A DNA stretch of 64,000 nt from Pelotomaculum_C sp050950345 (GCA_050950345.1 JBMNHK010000010.1:124001-188000), one strand, 5' to 3'; positions 27,061-36,629 are shown, numbered from the stretch's first letter. The notes: generated from the sequence alone by a model not told the origin. Translations and numbers: made by a program.

Positions 27061-27087
27061 GATATGAAATATATAAAATCCACCCTG

Positions 27088-27125
27088 ATGAAACACCAGG
27101 CTGTCAGCAGATGGCCTGGTTTCAT
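27088..27125 (+). terminator. Probable terminator
   Basis: AAACACCAGGC pairs with GCCTGGTTT, with a weak T-tract. It lies 28 bases after the YjcZ-type gene. The remaining 27126-27296 is A/T-rich with no gene. Confidence 0.5.
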
Positions 27126-27296
27126 AATTATTAACAAGGACTAAATAAATATATCGTTATTTCTCTATTGCTTAATTCTTTGGTAATATAATATTATATA
27201 AGATAGGTATTGTAGATAGGTAAGGAAAGCAGTGTGGCAATATCTGTTGGCGGCCAACAAGCAGATATAAAAATATATTGAAAGAGTTGATATTAA

Positions 27297-27611
27297 ATGA
27301 AAGCAGAATTTGACGCAGCTAAAGCTAAATCACTTATAGGTAAAACTGTTGTTGTTGGTTTTACTTACATTGACGAGAATGACAAATTAATTGACCAGGA
27401 TCAATTTCATGGTTCAATCAAAAATTTCAATGAAAGAATTTGTGTTGTGAAGATTACAGGTACTGATAATGAAATAACTTTACCACCGGTACTTGAGGCA
27501 TTTTCAGAAGCCTCCAAGGGTGAATACCGCAATGTTAAGACCGGTGAGGTCATGATTGATCCGGATCTTTCAGCTGCCTGGACTATAAGAGTGCCGACGC
27601 ATTCTAAGTAA
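27297..27611 (+). CDS. Conserved hypothetical protein (104 aa)
   Basis: A soluble, probably beta-rich 104-aa protein. Segments such as LIGKTVVVGFTYIDENDKLI, QFHGSI, EITLPPVLEAF and GEYRNVKTGEVMIDPDLSAAWTIR recall a widespread unnamed family that looks like a small beta-barrel. No catalytic motif is seen. The SD is weak (GAAAGAG). Confidence 0.65.
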   Translation: MKAEFDAAKAKSLIGKTVVVGFTYIDENDKLIDQDQFHGSIKNFNERICVVKITGTDNEITLPPVLEAFSEASKGEYRNVKTGEVMIDPDLSAAWTIRVPTHSK

Positions 27612-27653
27612 AATTTTAGTTGCTAAACATTACTTTCATCTTTTATGGGGGTA

Positions 27654-27696
27654 AAACAAGGAAGATAGGATTGATCCAAACTTCCTTGTTTTTTAT
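27654..27696 (+). terminator. Rho-independent terminator
   Basis: AACAAGGAAG pairs with CTTCCTTGTT, followed by TTTT, after the 104-aa gene. Confidence 0.88.
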
Positions 27697-27782
27697 TTGT
27701 AAAATTATTATTAGGAAAAATACAATGTCGAATTGTGCATGATATTATTGTTTATCTATCGTTGTCTAAAAGGGGACTGAAG

Positions 27783-28532
27783 ATGCCAAAGAATAATCAA
27801 CAAAAATTTTTGCTAAAAGCTAAGCGGGCTATATACGATTATGGAATGATCGAGGATGATGACCGGATAGCTGTAGGATTATCTGGAGGTAAGGATAGTG
27901 TAACCCTGCTTTATACTCTTTATCTGCTGAAAAAATCGTTGCCCGTAAAATTTGAAATAGAAGCTGTATTTATAAACCCTGGTTGGCCAATAGATATACA
28001 GGTAATAGTTGAATTTTGCCATAAATTAAATGTACCTTTTCATATTGTAGAAACAGATATCGGCAAAATAGTTTTTGAAGAAAGAAAGGATGGCAATCAT
28101 TGTGCTCTATGTTCACATCTGCGCCGCGGTGCTTTACATAGTAAAGCACTTGAACTTGGATGCAGAAAAGTAGCATTAGGGCATCATCTTGACGATGTTA
28201 TTGAAACATATTTTTTGAATATGATTTATACTGGACAGATGCGTGTTTTTGCGCCAGCTACCTTTCTGGATCGTACGGGTTTGACCATGATCAGGCCTAT
28301 GGTTTACCACCCTGTTGAGGAAATCGTGGCTTTTATGGAAGCAGAGGGATTACCACATGTCGAAAATTATTGCCCGGCAAACGGATACACCAACAGAGAT
28401 GTCATAAAAAGTTTTCTAAATGATATAATAAAACGTTTCCCTGATTTTAAAGCTCGTTTTCTTACTTCTCTCAAAATTTTCGATAGTAAAAATCTATGGC
28501 CAAAGGCCCTGCCTAAAAAAGGGAATAGCTAA
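27783..28532 (+). CDS. TtcA-family tRNA thiolation / PP-loop ATPase
   Basis: A 249-aa PP-loop enzyme of the TtcA/TtuA group, which uses ATP and an iron-sulfur cluster to thiolate tRNA bases. PP-loop SGGKDS is at residues 34-39; cluster ligands are Cys107 and Cys110 in CALC and a later Cys in NYCPANG. HHLDDVIET is also conserved. ATG 27783 is chosen for AAGGGGA six bases upstream; the frame is open further up. The target base (C32 for TtcA) is not certain. Confidence 0.8.
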   Translation: MPKNNQQKFLLKAKRAIYDYGMIEDDDRIAVGLSGGKDSVTLLYTLYLLKKSLPVKFEIEAVFINPGWPIDIQVIVEFCHKLNVPFHIVETDIGKIVFEERKDGNHCALCSHLRRGALHSKALELGCRKVALGHHLDDVIETYFLNMIYTGQMRVFAPATFLDRTGLTMIRPMVYHPVEEIVAFMEAEGLPHVENYCPANGYTNRDVIKSFLNDIIKRFPDFKARFLTSLKIFDSKNLWPKALPKKGNS

Positions 28533-28921
28533 CCATTAATTGGCTTTACAGCTAGTATTATTGCTATATAATTTTATTATCACTAATGGTTATATTGTAG
28601 TTATATGATTATAATGATATTAAACACTGTTATCGAACTAGACCATATTATCTAAATGTGACACAATTGGAACAGGGTGGAAAGGGTGAAGAGGATGGTT
28701 GCCAGGAAATAAGCTTGTTTGAGGGTCTATAATAAGAAGCGAATTTTTGGTCCTTAATATAATCTATTTGCGGTATAAATATAGATTCATATGAGTAATA
28801 ATGAGCGTTATGTATGTATATTTTCTCTAATTGATCTAAACTCAATTAATAGGGTTTTATAGACTGTATTGACGGTCTATTTTTTAATTAGAAATTTTTA
28901 ATAAAAAAGGATAATTCTGAA
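28533..28921. other. Gene-free stretch before the IS21 element
   Basis: A/T-rich sequence with many stops. A minus-strand frame at 28648-28845 lacks an SD and a recognisable product. I see nothing else supportable. Confidence 0.6.
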
Positions 28922-28944
28922 TGTCAACGAAAAAGTTTACCATA

Positions 28945-29016
28945 TGATATTGAATTTGTTTACCACCAATGATACTCAAAAAGTTTACCACCAGTGATAC
29001 TGAATTTGTTTACCAC
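28945..29016. repeat. Left-end transposase-binding repeats of the IS21 element
   Basis: Three units of about 22-23 bases (starting 28945, 28970, 28995), each TGATA then a variable middle then GTTTACCAC, spaced 25 bases apart. An inverted copy lies at the right end (31345-31367). Confidence 0.8.
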
Positions 29017-29071
29017 AGGGGGCTTAAAAACGGGAAAACACTAACAGAAAAGCATTTCCCCATTGTGATAA

Positions 29072-29820
29072 TTAGTTGGAAGATAAGCTCCCAGGATCGG
29101 CTCTGTATGGGCGCTCCGAATTCATATTCAAGACATGGGACCTGAAGGTCAGCCTGTCGATTAAAGCCGTTAGCATGGTAGTATTCTCAAACATTGTGAC
29201 CCAATCCGAGAATTTCAGGTTTGTTGACACAATAACACTCTGACGTTCTGACCGGTCAGCAATGACCTTGAATAATAGCTCGGACTGGTGGCGATTAAAA
29301 GTCAAATAACTCAGTTCATCGATAATGAGCAGTTCTGCCTTGGATATTTGCTTTTCCAGCTTTAATAGCTTCTTGTATTCCTGAGCTTCAATTCGTTGGA
29401 AAGATTGGCGGCCGTATAGAACTTCACATTCATCCCCTGCATACAGGCTTTGATACCTAAAGCAATTGATAAATGCGTCTTCCCGGTTCCCGGATTACCA
29501 ATCATTACAATATTTTGTCGTTTACTAACAAAATCACAGCTGGCAAGTTCCCGAATAAAGGCCTCATTTATGTGTTCAAAACGACTAAAGTCCAGCTCGT
29601 CCATAGTCTTGATGTAGGGGAAGCCGGCTGTACGGATCTTGCGCCGCTGGCTGCTCTCCATGCGGGAGTCAAGTTCCATTTTCATAAGGGCAATCAGAAA
29701 ATCCTCATATCCCCGGTCAGGTCCCAACTGCCGCAGTACATCTTCATAACGGTTAAAGGTCGGGGTGCGTAACTGTTTAGCGTATAGCTCTATCGTCTGT
29801 GCATTTACATTCATTGTCAT
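29072..29820 (-). pseudogene. istB: IstB-like helper ATPase, frameshifted
   Basis: The 5' part (from 29820) encodes an IstB N terminus and the Walker A IGNPGTGKTHLS, then KFYTAANLSNEL, after which the frame runs into a stop near 29362. The protein continues without a break in another frame from about 29390 to 29072 (EAQEYKKLLKLEKQ, Walker B LLIIDELSYL, sensor STNL, and the end of the domain). One base deletion, or its equivalent, explains the break. IstB normally loads IstA onto target DNA; this copy should be inactive unless ribosomes slip. Its ATG overlaps the istA stop by 4 bases. Confidence 0.85.
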
Positions 29821-31277
29821 GCCACCCCAAATCTTTTATCATACTTAGTTAAGTCAGTTGGGGTCACGGCAATCTCCTTTTCAAGGTGAATATCATGAGC
29901 CGGGAGCGACTCATGGAGATAACTCCGGATCATATCCACAGTAGGAACAATGCCACCGGGAAGTGAATGTTTTATGGCAAGGATATATTCTTCGCCATAA
30001 TCAACACACAGCCGTAGAAGTTTGACCATCTCCTTGTTGCCACCAGGTAGTCGTCTGCCCCATTCTAACAACTCCTGAGTCACATTTTCTTTTACCGGTT
30101 TAGCCTGGAACACAGATCTCGGCTTGCGTTCCAAAAGATCGATGTAATGTTCTAACTGATATTGGGTTTTTCCGGAGCCGTAAATCCTGGGGTAGGTGGC
30201 TATGACCTGGCCAGCATTTAAGATACTGATAGAGTTGGCATAGCCTTTTACAGTGACTTCTTTGCGGAGGTACCGGGTTGGCACCGAGTAGTTGTTTTTC
30301 TCAAAGCGCACCGTAGAAAAGTCATCTACTTTGGCAATAACTGTTTTGCTCGTATCATAGCGATAACCTGGAATCGGGGTGAGCAGCTTGCATTCTTCCT
30401 GATACAAATACATAACCGGGTGTTGGCGGTTTTCCACGTGATGATTCTGCCGGTAAGAGAGGCATTCGTTCCGGAGCCGGTTGTTCAGTTCCTCTATGTC
30501 TGCAACCCTGGGTACCGGAACAAAGAAGTTCCTTCGTGAGTAGCCAACGAGATTTTCAACCAGGCCTTTTTCGTTCCCTCTAGCCGGATTACAAAAGTCG
30601 GTAGCAAAAGCATAGTGAGCACTAAAGGCCAGGTATTTATCTTGTGGCTTAGCATAGAGCCCAAAACCTTCTTTTACCGCTACTTTGGCATTGTCAAAAA
30701 GCACACGTTTGGGAACGCCCCCAAAGAAATCAAACATCAGTTGCTGGGCTTCTAAAAAGGTTTCAGAATTGGCGGCACGGTAAGCTTGTACAAAGATATC
30801 GCAGCTGTAACACAGCCTGCCGCAGAATATGTATACCTTTGTTTTCTGTCCATCCAGATAGATAGTTGCTTCGCCCCAGTCAATCTGGACTGCTTCACCG
30901 GGAGCATATGACAGGGGAACACAACTCTGGGGTGGAACTGTCCGCTCCGCTTTCAGAACACGAACTGCCTTGCGGACGGTTGAATAGGAACCCTGAAAGC
31001 CTAATTCTTTAACCAGGCGTTCGAATATCCGCTTGGCCGTATGCTTCTGTTTTTGCAGGTTCTCATCCTCATCCTCTTTGAAGCAGCTAAGGATGAATTG
31101 TTTTACCTGATTCGTTATAACATTAGCGTCCCGTTGATATTCCTTGCGGAACTCGGGATGGGTGGCACCCTCACAATATTTTTTAACGGTCTGCCGGGCA
31201 ATACCCAATCTTCTGGCAATGGACCGCATTGATTCGCCGTTTGCATAACGGGTTCTTATTTCTGAGTACATGTCCAT
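29817..31277 (-). CDS. istA: IS21-family transposase IstA
   Basis: A 486-aa transposase. An N-terminal helix-turn-helix (GESMRSIARRLGIARQTVKKY) is followed by the DDE integrase core: Asp in VQIDWGE, Asp in VLFDNAK and Glu in GNEKGLVENLVGY. The C-terminal beta-barrel domain is complete. ATG 31277 has GAAAGGTG about ten bases upstream; a GTG at 31298 is in frame but too close to the purine-rich block. The gene looks intact. Confidence 0.9.
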   Translation of the reverse strand: MDMYSEIRTRYANGESMRSIARRLGIARQTVKKYCEGATHPEFRKEYQRDANVITNQVKQFILSCFKEDEDENLQKQKHTAKRIFERLVKELGFQGSYSTVRKAVRVLKAERTVPPQSCVPLSYAPGEAVQIDWGEATIYLDGQKTKVYIFCGRLCYSCDIFVQAYRAANSETFLEAQQLMFDFFGGVPKRVLFDNAKVAVKEGFGLYAKPQDKYLAFSAHYAFATDFCNPARGNEKGLVENLVGYSRRNFFVPVPRVADIEELNNRLRNECLSYRQNHHVENRQHPVMYLYQEECKLLTPIPGYRYDTSKTVIAKVDDFSTVRFEKNNYSVPTRYLRKEVTVKGYANSISILNAGQVIATYPRIYGSGKTQYQLEHYIDLLERKPRSVFQAKPVKENVTQELLEWGRRLPGGNKEMVKLLRLCVDYGEEYILAIKHSLPGGIVPTVDMIRSYLHESLPAHDIHLEKEIAVTPTDLTKYDKRFGVA

Positions 31278-31344
31278 TCCGATAATCACACCTTTCACTC
31301 CCCCTTGTAAAACTCGGTTACATTTTACAAGAGGTTTGATGATA

Positions 31345-31367
31345 GGTGGTAAACTAATTCAGTATCA
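31345..31367. repeat. Right-end inverted repeat of the IS21 element
   Basis: GGTGGTAAACTAATTCAGTA and the following TCA are the reverse complement of the left-end units, with one or two changes. Confidence 0.8.
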
Positions 31368-31395
31368 AAAGACCTTTAAGTGGCACACTTTTACA

Positions 31396-32111
31396 ATATC
31401 ATTTATAGGATAATCAGAAAATCATGCATAGCACTGTATATGCATGCATGTGACCGCCTTTCGGATGCGGTAACAAAATGGTTTGCCATAATAAATCCTG
31501 TTTTTCAGAAGAGTGGAGTGCGCATTATCGTTCTGGCAAAAAACTCAATCTAATTTCTTACCGGCATTACAATAACCTAAACTAAACGAAATATAAATAA
31601 ACGATATGATCATTACATGCCTATATGACCTAAATTAAGCGCTTATAATGCAGTTATTTTGCATTGTGGGCACTTATAGTTAATCCCTGCTTGGAAAGTA
31701 GGAATGCGCTTTATGCAATCGCGCTGCATAAAGTGTGTTTAATAAAGAAATATTAGATTAATGGATTGGCTGGGCTAGCTGGTGAGGTAAAAGTTCAAAT
31801 ATGTGCATAATGAACTATAGTCTATCATCCAATATAGCAAGTCTACAGAGCTTGCATGGTTTGTAGTATTGCAGTGCTAAACTTGCAGGAGTGATTTTGG
31901 AGTGATCTAATGAATAATAATATAATAATATGTATCTGGAGTAATATATTAGATAAAATAACGTTGATTGAGATATGAGTCCCTAAAACCCAATTGAGGA
32001 AAACAGTATTATTGTTGGTAAAAAATATTGACGAATCGAAACAAACCATGATTACTGCTCTCGTTAATGCAGCAAAGGGTGGGCTAATAATTCGCAAAAG
32101 GCGTGGAGGCT
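31396..32111. other. Long gene-free region with hairpins
   Basis: About 700 A/T-rich bases with no supportable gene. Inverted repeats include ACCGC / GCGGT around a TTTCGG loop (about 31452-31471), TTTGCCA / TGGCAAA (about 31482 and 31536), and CGCTTTATGCA / TGCATAAAGTG (31707-31737). A structured RNA is possible but I match no known family. Confidence 0.4.
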
Positions 32112-32513
32112 ATGTCAAGTAATAATTGCATTTTAGTAGTTGATGACAACACAGGCATTTGTCTTCTTCTATCTGAAGTTCTAAAAGAAGAGGGATATAG
32201 TGTCGAAGTGGCAAACAATGGCTTAGAAGCTATTAATAAGGTTTTGCTAAGCCAGCCGGCGCTAATTCTATTGGATGCAAAAATGCCGGGCATGAGTGGT
32301 TTTAAGGTGCTGCATGAGATCAATAGAATCAACTCGCAGATACCTGTAGTAATGATGTCTGCTTATACCGAACTACCTAATGTTCAAGAAGCCAAGAAAA
32401 AAGGCGATATCCAGTATTATTTAAATAAGCCTTTTGATTTTGACAGATTGAAAGAAGTGATCAAAGGCATTGTTAGCAATAAGAATGGTACAACTAATAA
32501 TCCAGCTTATTAA
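32112..32513 (+). CDS. Spo0F-like single-domain response regulator
   Basis: A 133-aa receiver domain with no output domain. The acid pocket is VVDDN, the phospho-acceptor Asp is in LLDAKMPGMSG, the switch residues are in MMSAYTE, and the Lys is in NKPFDFD. Its length and sequence resemble Spo0F, the phosphorelay intermediate for sporulation, but other stand-alone receivers are possible. ATG 32112 lies only two bases after GGAGG; GTG 32103 is the other candidate, so the start is uncertain. No kinase is adjacent. Confidence 0.8.
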   Translation: MSSNNCILVVDDNTGICLLLSEVLKEEGYSVEVANNGLEAINKVLLSQPALILLDAKMPGMSGFKVLHEINRINSQIPVVMMSAYTELPNVQEAKKKGDIQYYLNKPFDFDRLKEVIKGIVSNKNGTTNNPAY

Positions 32514-32732
32514 TTAACAGGGCAATAGTAGGACCCTGGAATTTATAAAAAATCAGCACAGGTTAACATAATATATATTATCGGAACATAAATAAACTTT
32601 TAAATATTGGTTTTATTTGTTGATTACGAACCATATAGTTTAAGTACTATGTTGCGATATTTATATTTTTATGAATTATCTATTACATAAACATACGCCA
32701 TTTTGAATCAAGTTTTCCTCTCATATAAGCTC

Positions 32733-32957
32733 CTAGCTATTATGTTTCTTGTTTCCTTTTTGCTTAGGCCCTTCTTCCAAAGTTAATATGTCATCAATGA
32801 TAATAGATTGATAGTCAGCATCACTATTAATGCATGCGCTGCAATTGTTGCACAATTTTTCAGGGGCCAGATCGCAATACATACAATACTGACAATCATT
32901 ACAAAGCTTATGGTCATCCAGTATACATTTTTTGTATTTGTTATTATGACTTTTCAT
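32733..32957 (-). CDS. Cys-rich hypothetical protein (74 aa)
   Basis: A small protein with eight cysteines in a compact core (CILDDHKLCNDCQYCMYCDL then KLCNNCSACI) and an acidic then basic C terminus. The spacing suggests two metal or iron-sulfur sites. It has a good SD (AAGGATG) and ATG. I do not recognise a named family. It lies alone downstream of the oxidoreductase terminator. The gap 32514-32732 shows no gene. Confidence 0.6.
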   Translation of the reverse strand: MKSHNNKYKKCILDDHKLCNDCQYCMYCDLAPEKLCNNCSACINSDADYQSIIIDDILTLEEGPKQKGNKKHNS

Positions 32958-33060
32958 TGTTACATCATCCTTAATAATGGCATATCTAAGAATACCAAAT
33001 TAATACTTGGTTTTTATAGGTGCAGTATTGCTAGGCTTAATCTATATCTATTATAGCCAA

Positions 33061-33115
33061 TTGCCGGCACAAAAACGGAGTGACAATTGTCACTCCGTTT
33101 CTTGTGCCGGCAAAA
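33061..33115 (-). terminator. Very long terminator hairpin after the pyruvate:ferredoxin oxidoreductase gene
   Basis: TTGCCGGCACAA pairs with TTGTGCCGGCAA, and the inner AACGGAGTGACAATTGTCACTCCGTT is itself paired, giving about 25 bp with one small bulge. It starts five bases after the oxidoreductase stop. Confidence 0.8.
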
Positions 33116-33119
33116 TCAA

Positions 33120-36100
33120 CTAGCCTTGTGCCAATTTCTTGTATGTCTCGTATCTTTCCTTTGCATCTTCTTGAGTTTTTTGGAATAACGCTTCTGCTTG
33201 TTCTGGGAACAGTTTGGCAAGTGAGTTATAGCGAACTTCACCCATGATAAAACTTCTGAATTTATCCAGATCGGGTTCCTTTGAATCCAAAATGAAGGGG
33301 TTTTTACCTTCTTTCTTGAGTAAGGGATTATAACGGTATAGATGCCAGTAACCTGCTTTTACAGCCTTATCCATTTCTTCCATGCTCTTTGTCATGTTGA
33401 TGCCATGGTTAGTACAAGGTGAGTAAGCGATAATAAGAGATGGACCTGGATACTCCTCAGCCTCTTTAAAAGCTTTAACGCATTGAGCTTTATCTGCGCC
33501 CATAGCGACTTGGGCAACATATACATAACCATAAGACATGGCCATAAGGCCTAGATCCTTTTTCTTGGTCTTTTTGCCTGCGGCGGCAAATTTAGCAACA
33601 GCTGCAGCAGGAGTTGCTTTAGAAGACTGACCACCAGTATTAGAGTATACTTCAGTATCTAATACAAGAATGTTGATGTCTTCTCCTGATGCTAGTACGT
33701 GATCTAAGCCGCCGTAACCGATATCATAAGCCCAACCGTCACCGCCGATAGCCCAATTGGATTTCTTGATCAAGAAATCCTTCCTGTCGGCAATTTCTTT
33801 CACTACAGGACTTGTTTCACCTTCGAGTAACGGTAGAATTTTGGCTGTAGCTGCTTTGGATAATTCCGCATTATCCATGCCAGCCATCCACTCTTGGAAA
33901 GCATCCTTGAGTTCTTGAGAAATATCGAGGGATAATGCTTCTTGCATCAGGTCGGCAACTTTACTTCTAATCTTCCTAATGCCCAATAAATGACCCAAAC
34001 CAAACTCCGCGCAGTCTTCAAACAAAGAGTTGGACCAGGCCGGACCCTTGCCTTCCGCATTAGTACAATAGGGCATGGAAGGCGCTGCGGCAGCCCAGAT
34101 TGAAGAACAGCCGGTAGCGTTAGCTGCAATCATTCTATCTCCGAATAATTGGGTGGTAAGCTTAACGTAAGGAGTCTCACCACACCCGGCACAGGCTCCT
34201 GAAAATTCAAGTAAGGGTTGGCAGAACTGACTGCCCTTGACAGTGTATTTATTCCAAAGGTTTTCCTTTGTGGGTATAGTCATGGCATAGTCCCAGTTGG
34301 CGCTCTGAGCATCCTTTTGGCTCTCCAGGCTTTCCATAACAAGCGCTTTTTCTTTAGCCGGACAACCATTAACACAAAGCTCACAACCCATGCAATCGAG
34401 AGGTGATACCTGAATACGGAATGATAATCCAGACAATTGTTTGCCAATAGCCGGAACAGTTTCAAATGTAGCCGGGGCACCCTGTAATTCTTCCTCATTT
34501 AACAGAAACGGTCTGATGGAGGCATGAGGACATACAAATGAGCACTGGTTGCATTGGATGCAGTTTTCTTTGATCCATCTGGGCACAAAGGATGCAACAC
34601 CGCGTTTCTCATATCTTGATGTTCCAGGAGGATAGGTTCCATCTTCTGTGCCAATAAAAGCGCTTACAGGCAAATTGTCACCTTCGAGTCTATTCATAGG
34701 CCGCATAATGTTTTTTATGAAATCAGGCTCATCTTTAAGTGCAACCACATCGTCCGGGAGGTTAGCCCAGGCGGCAGGTACGTCTATTTTAACCAAATTG
34801 TTTATACCTGCGTCAACTGCAGAATTGTTCATATTAACAACTTTTTCGCCTTTTCTACCGTAAGCTTTCTTGATTTGGTCTTTCATGTAACCAACGGCTT
34901 CATCGATGGGAATCACCTTTGACAGGGTAAAGAAGGCAGATTGCATAATCATGTTGGTGCGGTTGCCCAGGCCCAGTTCCCTGGCAATATTAACGGCATT
35001 AATTGTGTAGAAATTAATATTGTGCTCAGCCAGGTATTTCTTCAACTTGTTGGGCAACTTCTCCTCCAGCTCTTCAGGTGTCCAAACGCAGTTTAGTAAG
35101 AATGTACCTCCATCCTTTAAGCCTGCCGTAAGATCGTATAAGTTTACATAAGACTGGTTACTGCAGGAAATGAAATCCGCTGAAGCAATGGCATAGGGAG
35201 CTTTAATCGGCTTTTTGCCGAAGCGCAGGTGAGATATGGTAATGCCACCTGATTTCTTTGAATCATAAGCAAAATATGCCTGGGCAAAAAGGTCGGTATG
35301 GTCGCCGATAATTTCGACTGCCTGTTTATTGGCGCCTACTGTTCCGTCGGAGCCAAGCCCGAAAAATTTGCATTGAATGGTGCCTTCCGGGGTAACATCA
35401 ATTACTTCCGTTCTTGGTAGAGACGTAAAAGAAACATCATCAGTAATGCTTAAAGTAAAGCCGTTTTTGGGTTGATCTGCTTTTAAATTGGCAAAAACAG
35501 CCAGGATATCTGCAGGCAATGTGTCTTTTGAACCGAGCCCGTAACGTCCACCGACAATTAATGGCTTGAGCTCAGAGTTGTAGAATAAATTGCAAATATC
35601 TGTGTACAATGGTTCTCCAAGAGCGCCAGGTGTCTTAATCCGATCAAGAACAGCAATTTTCTTAACAGTTTTTGGCAGTACGTCAAAGAAGTATTTTGCC
35701 GAAAATGGCCTGTATAGGCGGACTTTAATAATTCCAACCTTCTCACCCCTGGCCATCAAGTAGTTAATTGTTTCTTCTGCTGTATCACAGACTGAACCCA
35801 TGGCAACAATAATATTTTCAGCATCAGGTGCGCCATGGTAGTCGAAGGGTTTATACTCTCTGCCGGTTAATCTGCCGATTTCTTTCATGTAATCTGCAAC
35901 AATATCCGGCACGGCTTCAAAATAAGGACTACATGCTTCTCTTGCCTGGAAGAAAACATCCGGGTTCTGGTTGGAGCCTCTGGTAACCGGGCGTTCTGGG
36001 TTTAGACCATTATTGCGGAATGATCTTATGGCTTCCATGTCAACCAGTTTGGCAAAATCCTCGTAATCAATGGTTGCAATTTTTTGTTGTTCGTGCGAGG

Positions 36101-36629
36101 TCCTGAAGCCGTCAAAGAAATGCACGAAAGGCACTCTGGATTTAATAGCGGCCAGGTGGGCTACGCCGGCAAGATCCATGATCTCTTGAACACTGTTGGT
36201 GCACAATAAGGCCCAACCGGTTTGGGCAGTTGACATTACGTCTGAATGGTCACCGAAAATGTTCAAGGCATGGGTGGCCAGGCTTCGGGCGGATACGTGT
36301 AAAACACCGGGCAACAGCTCTCCCGCTATTTTATACATGTTGGGGATCATCAGCAATAAGCCCTGTGATGCAGTGTAGCTTGTTGTCAAAGCTCCTGCGG
36401 CAAGTGCGCCATGCATGGCACCAGCAGCGCCAGCTTCGGATTGCAGCTCCGTAACATCCACAGTTTGACCGAAAATATTTTTCAGGCCTTGCGCACTCCA
36501 TTCATCGACAAATTCCGCCATGGGAGATGATGGCGTAATAGGGAAAATGCAGGCGCATTCAGTAAATGCATAAGAGACATACGCTGCTGCCTCGTTACCG
36601 TCCATCGTCTTCATCTTGTCTTTCGCCAT
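33120..36629 (-). CDS. nifJ: Pyruvate:ferredoxin (flavodoxin) oxidoreductase, single chain
   Basis: A 1169-aa single-chain enzyme converting pyruvate, CoA and oxidised ferredoxin to acetyl-CoA, CO2 and reduced ferredoxin. Domains in order: alpha-type TPP-pyrimidine domain (FPITPSSPMAE, TASQGLLLM), gamma domain (FGLGSDGTVGANK), two 4Fe-4S motifs (CIQCNQCSFVCP and CMGCELCVNGCP), and the TPP-binding beta domain (CAGCGETPY, ATGCSSIW, GGDGWAYDIGYGG, SNTGGQSSK). Length is normal. It lies 191 bases downstream of mdh on the same strand, with its own SD; the A/T-rich gap probably holds a promoter. Confidence 0.96.
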   Translation of the reverse strand: MAKDKMKTMDGNEAAAYVSYAFTECACIFPITPSSPMAEFVDEWSAQGLKNIFGQTVDVTELQSEAGAAGAMHGALAAGALTTSYTASQGLLLMIPNMYKIAGELLPGVLHVSARSLATHALNIFGDHSDVMSTAQTGWALLCTNSVQEIMDLAGVAHLAAIKSRVPFVHFFDGFRTSHEQQKIATIDYEDFAKLVDMEAIRSFRNNGLNPERPVTRGSNQNPDVFFQAREACSPYFEAVPDIVADYMKEIGRLTGREYKPFDYHGAPDAENIIVAMGSVCDTAEETINYLMARGEKVGIIKVRLYRPFSAKYFFDVLPKTVKKIAVLDRIKTPGALGEPLYTDICNLFYNSELKPLIVGGRYGLGSKDTLPADILAVFANLKADQPKNGFTLSITDDVSFTSLPRTEVIDVTPEGTIQCKFFGLGSDGTVGANKQAVEIIGDHTDLFAQAYFAYDSKKSGGITISHLRFGKKPIKAPYAIASADFISCSNQSYVNLYDLTAGLKDGGTFLLNCVWTPEELEEKLPNKLKKYLAEHNINFYTINAVNIARELGLGNRTNMIMQSAFFTLSKVIPIDEAVGYMKDQIKKAYGRKGEKVVNMNNSAVDAGINNLVKIDVPAAWANLPDDVVALKDEPDFIKNIMRPMNRLEGDNLPVSAFIGTEDGTYPPGTSRYEKRGVASFVPRWIKENCIQCNQCSFVCPHASIRPFLLNEEELQGAPATFETVPAIGKQLSGLSFRIQVSPLDCMGCELCVNGCPAKEKALVMESLESQKDAQSANWDYAMTIPTKENLWNKYTVKGSQFCQPLLEFSGACAGCGETPYVKLTTQLFGDRMIAANATGCSSIWAAAAPSMPYCTNAEGKGPAWSNSLFEDCAEFGLGHLLGIRKIRSKVADLMQEALSLDISQELKDAFQEWMAGMDNAELSKAATAKILPLLEGETSPVVKEIADRKDFLIKKSNWAIGGDGWAYDIGYGGLDHVLASGEDINILVLDTEVYSNTGGQSSKATPAAAVAKFAAAGKKTKKKDLGLMAMSYGYVYVAQVAMGADKAQCVKAFKEAEEYPGPSLIIAYSPCTNHGINMTKSMEEMDKAVKAGYWHLYRYNPLLKKEGKNPFILDSKEPDLDKFRSFIMGEVRYNSLAKLFPEQAEALFQKTQEDAKERYETYKKLAQG

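Larger units (their letters stand above)
28922..31395 (-). mobile_element. IS21-family insertion sequence (istA intact, istB frameshifted)
   Basis: A roughly 2.47-kb element with the IS21 layout: transposase istA overlapping istB, both on the minus strand, and multiple terminal repeats at each end. Left end TGTCAACG and right end (read inward) TGTAAAAGTG both begin with TG as expected. A shared AGGATAAT lies outside each end (28908-28915 and 31407-31414) and may be the target duplication, which would move the edges by 6-11 bases. Boundaries are therefore approximate. Confidence 0.8.

Noticed and set aside
28648..28845. 65-codon minus-strand frame before the IS21 element, first considered as a spore-coat CotJA-like protein
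   Set aside because: No SD, and the sequence does not follow the CotJA pattern on closer reading.
28945..29016. Short regularly spaced repeats considered as a CRISPR array
   Set aside because: Only three units with 2-3 base spacers, at the end of an IS21 element with an inverted copy at the other end; these are transposase-binding repeats. No CRISPR array or cas gene was seen in the window.
31403..31489. 28-codon minus-strand frame just outside the IS21 element
   Set aside because: Only a weak AGGA SD, low-complexity product, and it crosses the inverted repeats; probably chance.
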